A stretch of 64,000 nucleotides of DNA from Halomonas sp. ML-15 (GTDB taxonomy: Bacteria > Pseudomonadota > Gammaproteobacteria > Pseudomonadales > Halomonadaceae). A program made the position numbers and the translations under genes. Shown piece after piece: positions 1 through 9,217 of the stretch; position 1 is the stretch's first letter; every line of letters starts with the position of its first letter. Location of the stretch: the NCBI RefSeq assembly GCF_014779595.1, contig NZ_JACXZT010000003.1:267270-331269 (forward strand), in the 5' to 3' direction. The notes beneath the pieces are model-generated. The model saw only the letters and a list, made by a program, of their open reading frames with translations. It was not told the DNA's origin and made no database searches.

Positions 1-100
1 CGGGGTGTCCAGCGACAGCAACGGATCACCGCGCCTCGACCTGGGCGGCATCAGTGAGCAAGCCAGCCTCGAAGATATTCGTCAGATTCTACAACTCTAG
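1..100 (+). CDS. flgD: Flagellar hook assembly scaffold FlgD, C-terminal end only
   Basis: The window opens inside the last 32 codons of an open frame that stops with TAG at 98-100. The visible peptide contains LDLGG and ends SLEDIRQIL, which resembles the usual FlgD C-terminus. It lies directly before flgE, as in gammaproteobacterial flgBCDEFGHIJ operons. FlgD is the hook cap that lets FlgE polymerise and is removed when the hook is complete. The call rests on a short tail plus position, so it is good but not certain. Confidence 0.75.
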   Translation, partial: GVSSDSNGSPRLDLGGISEQASLEDIRQILQL

Positions 101-168
101 CGTGACGGGCACTCCGTCGCACAGCGCATAAAAAATAGCCACCACACGGTGACACAGGGAGAAGGACC

Positions 169-1419
169 ATGAGCTTTTCACAAGCCTTGAGCGGGTTGAA
201 CGCGGCATCATCGAGCCTCGGCACCCTTGGTAACAATATTTCCAACTCGCAGACCGTCGGTTTCAAGGGCTCGAGCACCCAGTTTGCCGACGTCTTCGCC
301 GGCTCCGTGGGTCTGGGCACGCGAGTCTCGGCCACGCTGCAGGATTTCACCGAGGGTAACCTCGAGTCGACCAACCGCAACCTCGATCTGGCGGTCAGCG
401 GTGAGGGCTTCCTGCGCTACGAGCAGCAGGGGGAGATCGTCTATTCGCGTAACGGTCAGCTCAACCTGACCCCGGACGGCACCCTGGTCAACGCCCAGGG
501 CGCGCAGCTGATGGGCTATGGCCTCAACGCTGCCGGTGAGGTGCAGGTCGGCGGCCAGCCCCAGGTGCTCAATATACCCGCCGACGAGATGCCGGCCGGT
601 GCCACCGAGAATGTGGGTACCACGATCAATCTCGATTCCCGCGAGAATGCCGATGAGGACCTGAGTACTACCCAGGTGACCACAGATCTAGCGACTGGTG
701 ATACTGAGGAGATTGGGTATCACTACTCGAACAATTTCACCGTCTACGACTCGCTGGGCAATCCGCGCAATGTGACGGTTTACTACGAAAAAGTGGATGA
801 AGATGCTGCCGGTGATCCGGTCAACAATACCTGGAACGCCAAGGTCGTCATGGACGGCTACTACGATGATGCCAACGACTTCGAGGTCTCCTTCAACAAT
901 AACGGCACCTTGAATTCCGATCCCCAGCAGGAAATCAACTTCGGCGCCGACTCCCCGTTGGGCAACGACCCTGAAGAGCTGGACTTCCAGCTCGACCTGG
1001 CCGGCTCCACTCAGTTCGGCAATGACTCCACCACCAGCGCCCTGACCCAGGACGGCTTCACCTCCGGGGCCCTGGTCGGCATCACCATCGAAGACGATGG
1101 CACCATCATGATGAACTATGCCAACGAGCAGTCACGCCCCGCTGGGCAAGTGGCGCTGGCCTACTTCCGCAACCCGGAAGGCCTGCAGCCCAACGGTGAC
1201 AACGCCTGGACCGCCACCAACGCCTCCGGTCAGGAGCTGGTGGGGGCGCCGGGTACCGGCATGTTCGGTTCCATCGAGTCCGGGGTGGTGGAGATGTCCA
1301 ACGTGGATATGGCCAAGCAGCTGGTCGACATGATCGTCTCCCAGCGCGCCTACCAGGCCAACTCCCAGACCATCAAGACCCAGGACGAGATCCTGCAGAC
1401 CGCCATCAACCTGCGTTGA
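169..1419 (+). CDS. flgE: Flagellar hook protein FlgE
   Basis: This 416-residue protein is the subunit of the curved hook that couples rod to filament. The N-terminus has the axial-protein signature LSGLNAASSSLGTLGNNISN followed by TVGFKGS. The C-terminus has the paired signature DMIVSQRAYQANSQTIKTQD. Together these form the coiled-coil D0 core, while the acidic middle part (about residues 150-330) is the exposed, variable hook domain. Length is normal for the family. ATG at 169 follows GGAGAAGGACC, a good ribosome binding site. It sits between flgD and flgF and is probably co-transcribed with them. Confidence 0.97.
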   Translation: MSFSQALSGLNAASSSLGTLGNNISNSQTVGFKGSSTQFADVFAGSVGLGTRVSATLQDFTEGNLESTNRNLDLAVSGEGFLRYEQQGEIVYSRNGQLNLTPDGTLVNAQGAQLMGYGLNAAGEVQVGGQPQVLNIPADEMPAGATENVGTTINLDSRENADEDLSTTQVTTDLATGDTEEIGYHYSNNFTVYDSLGNPRNVTVYYEKVDEDAAGDPVNNTWNAKVVMDGYYDDANDFEVSFNNNGTLNSDPQQEINFGADSPLGNDPEELDFQLDLAGSTQFGNDSTTSALTQDGFTSGALVGITIEDDGTIMMNYANEQSRPAGQVALAYFRNPEGLQPNGDNAWTATNASGQELVGAPGTGMFGSIESGVVEMSNVDMAKQLVDMIVSQRAYQANSQTIKTQDEILQTAINLR

Positions 1420-1442
1420 TGACGCCTCGGGGAGAGTGAACC

Positions 1443-2201
1443 ATGGATCGTATCCTGTATACCGCCATGAGCGGGGCCAAGCAGAGCCTCGATCAGCAGT
1501 CGGTGGTCAACCACAACCTGTCCAACGCCGCCACCGCCGGCTTCCGCGCCCAGCTGCACGCCATGCGTGCGGTGCCGGTGGAGGGCGACGGCTTGCTGGA
1601 CACGCGCGCCTCGGTGGCCGCCACCACGCCGGGCTCTGACTTCTCTCACGGCCCGGTGAGCACCACCGGTCGTGAGCTCGATGTGGCGCTGGAAGGCAAT
1701 GGCTGGCTGGCGGTGCAGACCGACGACGGCGGCGAGGCCTATACCCGTCGCGGTGACCTGCAGGTCGACGGCAACGGCATGCTGACCAGCGTCGGGCGTC
1801 CGGTCATCGGCGACGATGGCCCGATCATCGTGCCCCTCGAGGCTCAGCTGTCGATCGGCGCCGATGGCACCATCAGCGCCATCGGTCCCGGTGAAGACCC
1901 CAGTGCGCTGGTGCCGGTAGGCCAGCTCAAGCTGGTCGATCCCGAGGACCAGATCCTCCAGCGCGGCGACGACGGTCTGTTTCGTGCCCCGCCCGCTGAC
2001 GATGGCGAGATCCCGATCCTGGCTGCCAATGAGGACGTGCGGGTAGTCTCCGGCTCGCTGGAGGGCAGCAACGTCAGCGCCATCGAATCGATGGTGGCGA
2101 TGATCGATACCCAGCGTCGCTACGATATGCAGATGAAGGTGATCGACAGCGCCGACGAGAACGCCCAGCGCGCCAATAACCTGCTGTCGATTCAAGGCTA
2201 A
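1443..2201 (+). CDS. flgF: Flagellar proximal rod protein FlgF
   Basis: A 252-residue rod protein exported by the flagellar type III system. The N-terminal axial motif reads MDRILYTAMSGAKQSLDQQS and then NHNLSNAATAGFRAQ. The C-terminal motif is MVAMIDTQRRYDMQMKVI. FlgF is shorter than FlgE because it lacks the large exposed domain, and this length fits. It begins 23 bases after flgE, behind GGGGAGAGTGAACC, and is followed 36 bases later by flgG, the usual operon order. FlgF and FlgG are paralogues; I separate them by order and by the divergent N-terminus here. Confidence 0.95.
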   Translation: MDRILYTAMSGAKQSLDQQSVVNHNLSNAATAGFRAQLHAMRAVPVEGDGLLDTRASVAATTPGSDFSHGPVSTTGRELDVALEGNGWLAVQTDDGGEAYTRRGDLQVDGNGMLTSVGRPVIGDDGPIIVPLEAQLSIGADGTISAIGPGEDPSALVPVGQLKLVDPEDQILQRGDDGLFRAPPADDGEIPILAANEDVRVVSGSLEGSNVSAIESMVAMIDTQRRYDMQMKVIDSADENAQRANNLLSIQG

Positions 2202-2237
2202 GCCTCTTGACCGGGGCGCTACCCAAGGAATTATCCC

Positions 2238-3020
2238 ATGATCAAATCGCTGTGGACTGCCAAGACCGGCCTCGAGTCGCAGCAGGTGCAGATGGATGTC
2301 ATCTCCAACAACCTGGCCAACGTCGGCACCAACGGCTTCAAGCGCTCGCGGGCGGTGTTCGAAGACCTGCTGTACCAGAATCTGCGCCAGCCCGGCGCTC
2401 AGAACGATGTCCAGAACGCGCTGCCGTCAGGCATGCAGGTCGGCTCCGGTGTACGCCCGGTGGCCACCGAGCGGCTGCATAACCAGGGCGGACTCGAGCA
2501 GACCGAGAACTCCCGGGACCTGGCGATCAACGGCCAAGGCTTCTTCCAGGTGCTGATGCCGGACGGCAATACCGCCTACACCCGCGACGGCAGCTTCCAG
2601 CTCGACCAGAACGGCCAGATGGTCACCGCCAATGGCTATCCGGTGGAGCCGGCGATCATCCTGCCGGAGAACGCGCTGTCGGTCAGCGTGGGGGAGGACG
2701 GCATCGTCTCGGTCACCCAGCCGGGCACCAGCGAGAGCCTGGAAGTCGGCCAGTTGAGCCTGGCGACCTTCGTCAACCCGACTGGCCTCGAGAGCATTGG
2801 TGGCAACCTCTACCTGGAGACCACCGCCTCCGGCCCGATGAACGAGACCATACCGGGCATGAACGGTGCTGGCCGTCTGATGCAGGGCTACGTCGAGACC
2901 TCCAACGTCAACGTGGTGGAGGAGATGGTCAGCATGATCCAGACCCAGCGCGCCTATGAGATCAACAGCAAGGCGGTGCAGACCAGCGATGAAATGCTGG
3001 CGCGCTTGAGCCAGCTGTAA
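2238..3020 (+). CDS. flgG: Flagellar distal rod protein FlgG
   Basis: The 260-residue distal rod subunit. The N-terminus [20 protein letters not shown], followed by [18 protein letters not shown], is highly characteristic of FlgG. The C-terminus [20 protein letters not shown] is the matching coiled-coil strand. FlgG polymerises onto FlgF inside the cell wall and is later surrounded by the FlgI and FlgH rings, whose genes follow directly. Length matches the family. The ATG at 2238 follows AAGGAATTATCCC. Confidence 0.96.
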   Translation: MIKSLWTAKTGLESQQVQMDVISNNLANVGTNGFKRSRAVFEDLLYQNLRQPGAQNDVQNALPSGMQVGSGVRPVATERLHNQGGLEQTENSRDLAINGQGFFQVLMPDGNTAYTRDGSFQLDQNGQMVTANGYPVEPAIILPENALSVSVGEDGIVSVTQPGTSESLEVGQLSLATFVNPTGLESIGGNLYLETTASGPMNETIPGMNGAGRLMQGYVETSNVNVVEEMVSMIQTQRAYEINSKAVQTSDEMLARLSQL

Positions 3021-3039
3021 GCGACACCCGGAGCAGAGC

Positions 3040-3729
3040 ATGAATCGGCACACTTCCTCACGGCGCCCCTGGCGGTTATTCGGCGCACTGCTGCTAGCGG
3101 TCCTGATCACTGGCTGCGCGCAGATGCCACGCCCGTCGGTGGTGGGCGAGCAGGAGCAGGTCAGTATCCCTGACCGCCAGCCTCCCGAGCCCAACGGCTC
3201 GATCTACCAGCCGAGCCGCGGCCATCACCCGCTGTTCGAGGATCGTCGCCCGCGGATGGTTGGCGATATCCTGACCATCGTCCTCGATGAGGAAGTCAGT
3301 GCCAGCAAGAACTCCCAGAGCAACGCCAACCGCGGTGGCTCGGCGGGACTGTCGTTCCTGGAGCTGCCTGACGTGCTGGACCAGCTGGCCGACTACGGTT
3401 TCGACGTCTCCGGCGACAGCGATTTCTCCGGTGGCGGCGGTTCGGAGGCCAATAACTCCTTCACTGGCACCATTACCGTCTCGGTACTCGAGGTGATGCA
3501 CAACGGCAACCTGCGGGTGCGTGGCGAGAAGCAGATCGCCATCAACCAGGGCGTCGAATTCATCCGCTTCTCGGGGGTTGTCAGTCCGCGCACCATCACC
3601 GGCCAGAACACCGTGCCCTCGACCCAGGTGGCCGATGCGCGCATCGAGTACGTCGGCGACGGCTACATCAACGAGGCGCAGCACATGGGCTGGCTGCAGC
3701 GCTTCTTCCTTAACGTTTCACCCTTCTAG
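3040..3729 (+). CDS. flgH: Flagellar L-ring lipoprotein FlgH
   Basis: A 229-residue outer-membrane lipoprotein that forms the L-ring bushing around the rod. A basic N-terminus and hydrophobic stretch lead to the lipobox LITGC with the modified cysteine at residue 26. Downstream are FlgH hallmarks such as [17 protein letters not shown] near residue 70, the loop [14 protein letters not shown], and a C-terminus ending [12 protein letters not shown]. Length is normal. It lies 19 bases after flgG and 14 bases before flgI, its ring partner. Confidence 0.96.
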   Translation: MNRHTSSRRPWRLFGALLLAVLITGCAQMPRPSVVGEQEQVSIPDRQPPEPNGSIYQPSRGHHPLFEDRRPRMVGDILTIVLDEEVSASKNSQSNANRGGSAGLSFLELPDVLDQLADYGFDVSGDSDFSGGGGSEANNSFTGTITVSVLEVMHNGNLRVRGEKQIAINQGVEFIRFSGVVSPRTITGQNTVPSTQVADARIEYVGDGYINEAQHMGWLQRFFLNVSPF

Positions 3730-3743
3730 CGGAGCCGCTGACG

Positions 3744-4877
3744 ATGACCACGTTCACCGCCCGGCTGCGTGGCAGCCGCCTACTGAAAGTCCTGATGCTG
3801 GCCCTGCTGTTCGCCATGGTCGCCAGCCCGGTGCAGGCCGAGCGCCTGCGCGAGCTGGCGGATTTCGCCGGCGTGCGTGATAACGCCCTGGTCGGCTACG
3901 GCCTGGTGGTAGGGCTCGACGGCACCGGCGACCAGACCATGCAGGCGCCATTTACCGGCCAGAGCCTGACCAACATGCTCTCGCAGCTGGGCATCACCGT
4001 GCCGCCAGGCACCAATATGCAGCTGCGCAACGTGGCCGCAGTAATGGTTACCGCCGACCTGCCGCCGTTCGCACAGCCTGGTCAGCGTCTGGATATCAAT
4101 GTCTCGTCGGTGGGCAACGCCCGCAGCCTGCGCGGCGGCACCCTGCTGATGACGCCGCTCAAGGGCGCAGACGGCGACACCTACGCCATTGCCCAGGGCA
4201 ACCTGCTGGTCAGCGGCGCTGGCGCCGAAGGCGGCGGAAGCAGCGTGCAGATCAACCAGCAGGCCGGTGGGCGCATCGCCGGTGGCGCCATGGTCGAACG
4301 CGAAGTGCCTCTGCAGCTGGGCGCCAACGGCGGCGTCCTCGACCTGCAGCTCAAGGAGTCGGACTTCGGCACCGCGCGCCAGGTAGTGGAAGCGATCAAC
4401 GACGACTTCGGCTGGCCGGTGGCGGCGGCCCAGGATGGTCGCACCATCCGCCTGCAGGGGCCCTCTGATCCCAATGATCGGGTCAACTTCATGGCCCGAG
4501 TCGAGAATCTGCAGGTCACGCCCAACGATGCTCCGGCCAAGGTGGTGCTCAACTCGCGTACCGGCTCGGTGGTGCTCAACAGTTCGGTGACCCTGCGGCG
4601 CGCCGCTGTGGCCCATGGCAACCTGTCGATCATCATCGACACTCAGTTCCAGGTCAGCCAGCCCGCACCGTTCGGCGAGGGCGAAACGGTGGTGGTGCCG
4701 GACACCGATATCGCCGTCGAGCAGCAGGAAGCCGCGCTGATGATGGTGGAAGGAGCCGACCTGGTCGACGTAGTCAATGCCCTCAATGCGCTGGGCGCCA
4801 CGCCCAACGACCTGATGGCGATTCTCGAAGCGCTCAAGGCCTCGGGGTCGCTGCGTGCCGAGCTGGAGATTCTCTGA
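3744..4877 (+). CDS. flgI: Flagellar P-ring protein FlgI
   Basis: A 377-residue periplasmic protein that builds the P-ring in the peptidoglycan layer. A Sec signal peptide with hydrophobic core LLKVLMLALLFAMVA ends at VQA, with cleavage predicted after residue 32. The mature start ERLRELADFAGVRDNALVGY and the following GLVVGLDGTGDQ are diagnostic. The C-terminal LGATPNDLMAILEALKASGS is also typical. The stop overlaps the flgJ start by one base (TGATG), which suggests translational coupling. Confidence 0.97.
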   Translation: MTTFTARLRGSRLLKVLMLALLFAMVASPVQAERLRELADFAGVRDNALVGYGLVVGLDGTGDQTMQAPFTGQSLTNMLSQLGITVPPGTNMQLRNVAAVMVTADLPPFAQPGQRLDINVSSVGNARSLRGGTLLMTPLKGADGDTYAIAQGNLLVSGAGAEGGGSSVQINQQAGGRIAGGAMVEREVPLQLGANGGVLDLQLKESDFGTARQVVEAINDDFGWPVAAAQDGRTIRLQGPSDPNDRVNFMARVENLQVTPNDAPAKVVLNSRTGSVVLNSSVTLRRAAVAHGNLSIIIDTQFQVSQPAPFGEGETVVVPDTDIAVEQQEAALMMVEGADLVDVVNALNALGATPNDLMAILEALKASGSLRAELEIL

Positions 4878-5968
4878 TGAGCAATGATCTCGGCGGTCAG
4901 TTTGCCCTCGATATGCAGGGTATCCAGCGCCTGCGGCACACCGCCAGCCGCGACCCCAATGCCGGCCTCGATGAGGCCGCCAAGCAGTTCGAGGCGCTGT
5001 TCGTGCAGATGATGATGAAGAGCATGCGCGAGGCCACGCCGCGCTCCGATCTGCTGCATAGTCAGCAGACCGAGTTCTACGAGTCACTGCTCGACCAGCA
5101 GTGGGCGCAGCACCTCTCTGGCCGCGGCATCGGCCTCGCCGAGCAGCTGGTCAACCAGCTCGAAGGGCGCGGCATGGTCCCCGAACGTGAGCAGGCCGAC
5201 AGCGAGGCCGATTCGCTGATCGCCGGGATTCCGCGTGGCACGCCGCGAGCGCTCAGCGGTGGCCTCAGCGCCGGTGAGATATCTGAGCGCGAGCCCGCCG
5301 ACAGCGCCGCCGCGGCGACACCGGGCAGTTTCCTGGAGGCCCTTGATCTGCAGCGCGGGACTCAGCGAGATGCTTCTGAGGCTGCACAAGCAGCATCCGG
5401 CGCCGAGCGCAGCGAACCGCGCAGCGACCAGCCCGACCATGTGCGGGCCTTCGTTGACGAGCTGGCCGGCCCGGCCCAGGCCGCTAGTCAGGCCACCGGT
5501 GTGCCGGCCGAGCTGATTCTCGCCCAGGCGGCGCTGGAGACCGGCTGGGGCCGCCACGAGATTCCCGATGCTCGCGGCGGTAACAGCCACAACCTGTTCG
5601 GCATCAAGGCCGGCAGCCGCTGGCAGGGCGAGACCACCGACATCACCACCCATGAGTACCTCGACGGCCAGCGCACGCGACTCACCGACACCTTCCGCGT
5701 CTACGACTCCTTCGAGGAAGCCTTCACCGACTATGCCCAACTGATTGGCGATAACCCGCGCTATGCCGGTGTGGTGGAAGCGCCCAACGCCGAGCAGGCT
5801 GCCCGCGCGCTGCAGCAGGGCGGTTATGCCACCGATCCGGCTTACGCCGACAAGCTGGTGTCGATCATGAATACCCTGGGGCCGGTCGAGTCCGCCGGGA
5901 CAACCTTGGCCAGTCGAGATGTACCGGCTGGCGGCAGTATCTATGCCCCGGGCAACAGCTGGTTCTAA
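4877..5968 (+). CDS. flgJ: Bifunctional rod-cap protein and peptidoglycan hydrolase FlgJ
   Basis: A 363-residue two-domain FlgJ. Residues about 1-110 form the rod-cap domain (DEAAKQFEALFVQMMMKSMR). An Ala/Glu/Ser-rich linker follows. Residues about 195-340 form a glucosaminidase domain with the motif LILAQAALETGWG, whose glutamate is the presumed catalytic acid, and HNLFGIKAGSRW. The enzyme opens the peptidoglycan so the rod can pass. The dual-domain form is the one found in beta- and gammaproteobacteria. It is coupled to flgI by a one-base overlap and closes the flgEFGHIJ block before a separate flgKL promoter. Confidence 0.95.
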   Translation: MSNDLGGQFALDMQGIQRLRHTASRDPNAGLDEAAKQFEALFVQMMMKSMREATPRSDLLHSQQTEFYESLLDQQWAQHLSGRGIGLAEQLVNQLEGRGMVPEREQADSEADSLIAGIPRGTPRALSGGLSAGEISEREPADSAAAATPGSFLEALDLQRGTQRDASEAAQAASGAERSEPRSDQPDHVRAFVDELAGPAQAASQATGVPAELILAQAALETGWGRHEIPDARGGNSHNLFGIKAGSRWQGETTDITTHEYLDGQRTRLTDTFRVYDSFEEAFTDYAQLIGDNPRYAGVVEAPNAEQAARALQQGGYATDPAYADKLVSIMNTLGPVESAGTTLASRDVPAGGSIYAPGNSWF

Positions 5969-5972
5969 GCGT

Positions 5973-5999
5973 TAAAGAAAACCGCGGCGGTGCCGATAT
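5973..5999 (+). promoter_or_regulatory. Sigma-28 (FliA) promoter for flgKL
   Basis: TAAA at 5973-5976, a 15-base spacer, then GCCGATAT at 5992-5999. This matches the enterobacterial FliA consensus TAAA-N15-GCCGATAA at 11 of 12 positions with exact spacing. It starts five bases after the flgJ stop and lies 30 bases before the flgK ATG. It would make hook-associated proteins late-class genes. Confidence 0.8.
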
Positions 6000-6028
6000 A
6001 ACAAGCATTGGCTTTAGGGAACGGAATC

Positions 6029-7906
6029 ATGAGCATATTTTCGATCGGCTTGAGCGGGCTGAACGCCGCTCAGAACGCCTTGAACACTACCAGCAACAAC
6101 ATCAGCAACGTCTATACGCCGGGCTATAACCGCGAGCTGACACTGCTGGGCGAAGGCGGTGCGGCGGGCGGCGTGAAGGTCAACGACATTCAGCGCCAGT
6201 TCAACCAGTATGTCGCCGACCAGCTCAACGCGGCCACCAGCTCCTCCAGCGCCCTCAAGGCCTATCAGGGGCAGGTCAGCCAGATCGACAACCTGCTTGC
6301 CGACCGCGACGCTGGCCTGGCACCGTTGATGCAGAATTTCTTCTCGGCCATGGAAGACCTGGCCGGTGCGCCGTCTGATCCTGCCGCGCGCCAGGGCGTG
6401 CTCGGCGCTGCCGACACCATGAGCGCCCAGTTCCGCTCCTTCGACCGCTATCTTGACGACATGCAGCAGGGCGTCAACGGCCAGATCAAGGACGAAGTCA
6501 CCCAGATCAACAACCTCACCGACCAGATTGCCGGTCTCAACAAGGAGATCGCCCTGGCGCGGGCGCGCCAGGGTGAAGCCCCTAATAGTCTGCTCAACCA
6601 GCGCGACGAGGCGATTGCCGAGCTCAGCCAGCGCATGGACGTGCGCGTCGACATTCAGGATGGCAAGACCTATAACATCTCGCTGCCCAACGGGCAGCCG
6701 CTGGTATCGGGCACCAATCAGTACGACCTCGAGGCCATCGAGGCGCCCAACGACCCGCAGCGCATGGTGCTCGGCTACCGTGACTCCAACGGCAGTATCT
6801 CACCGCTCAACGAAAACGCCGTGACAGGGGGCACCTTGGGCGGGCTAATGACTTTCCGCGCCGAGACCCTCGACAAGACCCAGAACCAGATCGGGCAGCT
6901 GGCGGTTTCGCTGGCGGCGGGTTTCAACGAGCAGCACCGCCTGGGTCAGGACCTCAACGGTGAGCAGGGCGAGGACTTGTTCAATATCGGCCAGCCACAG
7001 GCCTACGCCAATGACCGCAACGCCGGCGATGTCGAGATTGAGTCGACCCGCTTCGGCGATATCGATGATCTGCGCGCCACCGACTACACCGTGCGGGTGA
7101 CCGATGGCGCCGCACCCGCCTTCGAGGTGGTACGCAAGGATAACGGTCAGGTCGTAGAGCACAGCTTCGATGACGACGCCAACGAGCTGAGCTTCGGCGG
7201 GGTGGTGATCGGCTTTACTGATGACGGTTTCGAAAACGGCGACCGTTTCGAGGTCCAGCCGGTACGGCGCGCCGCGGCCAGCATGGAGACCCAGATCAAC
7301 GATCTCGACAAGATCGCTGCGGCGAGCTTCGTCGAGGCGGAGGGAGATATGCCGGTCAGTGGGCTCAGGGCTGCCGATGGCGCCTTCGGTGAGGGAGGAG
7401 CTCCCTATTCCCTGGTTGTCAGTGAAGATGGTGGCCAATTCAATATTGAGGTGACGGCTGAAGATGGCACGACCTTAGATTTCAACGACGTGAGTGCCGG
7501 GGATGAAATCACCATCGACGGGGTCAGTTTTACCCTGGGTGATATCCAGGAAGACCAGACCCTGACCCTTGGCGCGGCGCCTCCCGGCTCCGGCGACAAC
7601 CGCAACGCCCTGGCCATGCAGGGGCTGCAAGATGTCTCGCTGGTGGGCGGCACCTCGAGCGTCAGCCAGGCCTACGGCTCCATGGTCAGCGACGTGGGCA
7701 ACCGTACCAATATCGTGCAGGTCAACCTCGACGCTCAGCAGGGCCTTACCGACCAGCTCAAGGCCGTTCAGCAGTCCGAGTCCGGGGTCAATCTGGACGA
7801 AGAAGCGGCCAACCTGATTCGCTATCAGCAGTATTATCAGGCCAATGCACGGGTCATCGATATCGGTTCGTCGATGCTGGATACCATTCTGGGCCTGCGT
7901 GCCTGA
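6029..7906 (+). CDS. flgK: Flagellar hook-associated protein 1, FlgK
   Basis: A 625-residue junction protein between hook and filament. The N-terminus MSIFSIGLSGLNAAQNALNT, followed by TSNNISNVYTPGYNRE, and the C-terminus NLDEEAANLIRYQQYYQANA are the FlgK axial signatures. The ATG at 6029 is chosen over an in-frame TTG at 6008 because the conserved N-terminus begins there and GGAACGGAATC precedes it. The central part (about 330-530) is acidic and variable, as in other FlgK proteins. It is followed 21 bases later by flgL under the same sigma-28 promoter. Confidence 0.96.
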   Translation: MSIFSIGLSGLNAAQNALNTTSNNISNVYTPGYNRELTLLGEGGAAGGVKVNDIQRQFNQYVADQLNAATSSSSALKAYQGQVSQIDNLLADRDAGLAPLMQNFFSAMEDLAGAPSDPAARQGVLGAADTMSAQFRSFDRYLDDMQQGVNGQIKDEVTQINNLTDQIAGLNKEIALARARQGEAPNSLLNQRDEAIAELSQRMDVRVDIQDGKTYNISLPNGQPLVSGTNQYDLEAIEAPNDPQRMVLGYRDSNGSISPLNENAVTGGTLGGLMTFRAETLDKTQNQIGQLAVSLAAGFNEQHRLGQDLNGEQGEDLFNIGQPQAYANDRNAGDVEIESTRFGDIDDLRATDYTVRVTDGAAPAFEVVRKDNGQVVEHSFDDDANELSFGGVVIGFTDDGFENGDRFEVQPVRRAAASMETQINDLDKIAAASFVEAEGDMPVSGLRAADGAFGEGGAPYSLVVSEDGGQFNIEVTAEDGTTLDFNDVSAGDEITIDGVSFTLGDIQEDQTLTLGAAPPGSGDNRNALAMQGLQDVSLVGGTSSVSQAYGSMVSDVGNRTNIVQVNLDAQQGLTDQLKAVQQSESGVNLDEEAANLIRYQQYYQANARVIDIGSSMLDTILGLRA

Positions 7907-7927
7907 TTCGTTTAGGAGTTAACCGCG

Positions 7928-9169
7928 ATGCGTGTCAGCACCGTTACCATGTTCGAGCAAAGCGTGTCGAGCATGAACCGCCAGCAGAATGATTTCATGA
8001 AGGTGGGCCAGCAGATCGCCTCCGGTCGCCGCGTGGTCAACCCCTCGGATGACCCCCAGGCCGCCTCGCGAGCGGTGGGCGTCGACCAGTCAAAGGCGGT
8101 CACCCAGCAGCATATGGATGCCCGGGTCAGTGCGCGCAACTCGCTGTCCCAGGAGGAGAGCATTCTCAACAGCGTCAGCGATGCCATCGCCAGCGCCAAG
8201 ACGCTGATGATCCAGGCTTCCAGCGATACCCTGAGCGACGTTGACCGCGAGTCGATTGCCAGCGAGCTGCGCGGTATCTACGAGACCGTGATCGGTCAGG
8301 CCAACGCCACCGACGGCAACGGCCGTTACCTGTTCGGGGGCTATCAGGACAACAGCCCGCCCTATGTGCGCGAGGCAGACGGTTCGGTGAGCTACGTCGG
8401 TGATGACAACGTTCGCGAGCAGCGCATCGACTCCTCGCGGCTGATGCCGGTGGCCGACAACGGCAACAAGATATTTGCCAGCGTGCCCAGCGGCGCCAAG
8501 TACATCACCGAGATGGGCGACAATCAGGGCAGCGTGGTCGTCTCCGGTCCCACGGTGGTCGACTCCTCCGATCCTGGCTATGGCGAGCAGTATCGCATTG
8601 AGTTTGCCGGTGACGGGGATGATGCCACCTACACGGTAGAAACGTTTGATACAGATGCCCAGGCATGGGTCGCACTGGAGCCGGCTGCGGAGTATCAGGA
8701 CGTCGACTATGTCGCCGGCGAGCAGATCCGTTTCGGTGGCCTGAGCCTGACCCTGGACGGGGAGCCCGCCGAGGACGATAGCTTCACCTTCGGCCGTGCC
8801 ACCGAGATGGATCCCGATCTGTTCAAGACCTTCGAGAACGCCCTGGCAGTACTCGAGCAGCCCGCCGAGACCGCTCAGGAGAAGGCTACCCTGCGCAATA
8901 CCCTCAACACCTCGATGCGCGAACTGGACAATAGCCTCGATAACGTCCTCACCGTGCGCGCCTCGGTAGGCGCGCGCCTCAACGAGCTCGATGTGGTCGA
9001 CTCGGTGGGCGGCAACCGCATGCTCAACTACGAGCAGACCCTTTCCGATCTGGTCGACCTCGACTACGCCGAGGCGATCTCCGAATACAGCCTGCGTCAG
9101 GTCGGTCTCCAGGCCGCGCAGAAGGCCTTCGTCGATATCCAGGGCATGTCGCTGTTCGATCGTCTCTGA
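7928..9169 (+). CDS. flgL: Flagellar hook-associated protein 3, FlgL
   Basis: A 413-residue junction protein related to flagellin. It begins MRVSTVTMFEQSVSSMNRQQ and contains the flagellin-type motif ASGRRVVNPSDDPQAASRAV near residue 30. The C-terminal coiled coil runs LDYAEAISEYSLRQVGLQAA. It is longer than enterobacterial FlgL (a little over 300 residues) because of an inserted middle domain at about 175-290 (QYRIEFAGDGDDATYTVE). GGAGTTAACCGCG precedes the ATG. It is the last flagellar gene before the catabolic block and is closed by a hairpin with a T run. Confidence 0.95.
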   Translation: MRVSTVTMFEQSVSSMNRQQNDFMKVGQQIASGRRVVNPSDDPQAASRAVGVDQSKAVTQQHMDARVSARNSLSQEESILNSVSDAIASAKTLMIQASSDTLSDVDRESIASELRGIYETVIGQANATDGNGRYLFGGYQDNSPPYVREADGSVSYVGDDNVREQRIDSSRLMPVADNGNKIFASVPSGAKYITEMGDNQGSVVVSGPTVVDSSDPGYGEQYRIEFAGDGDDATYTVETFDTDAQAWVALEPAAEYQDVDYVAGEQIRFGGLSLTLDGEPAEDDSFTFGRATEMDPDLFKTFENALAVLEQPAETAQEKATLRNTLNTSMRELDNSLDNVLTVRASVGARLNELDVVDSVGGNRMLNYEQTLSDLVDLDYAEAISEYSLRQVGLQAAQKAFVDIQGMSLFDRL

Positions 9170-9189
9170 GTGGTGTGTGCTGCTCTCTT

Positions 9190-9217
9190 AACCGCTGCCT
9201 CGGCAGCGGTTTTTTTA
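9190..9217 (+). terminator. Rho-independent terminator after flgL
   Basis: The stem AACCGCTGC / GCAGCGGTT around the loop CTCG (9190-9211) runs into seven T residues (9210-9216). It lies 21 bases after the flgL stop and overlaps the final codons of the convergent amaA gene, so it may also end amaA transcription less efficiently from the other side. Confidence 0.85.

Noticed and set aside
3780..5087. A 435-codon open frame antisense to flgI/flgJ
   Set aside because: It crosses two well-supported flagellar genes and its sequence is biased His/Arg/Gly without any domain.
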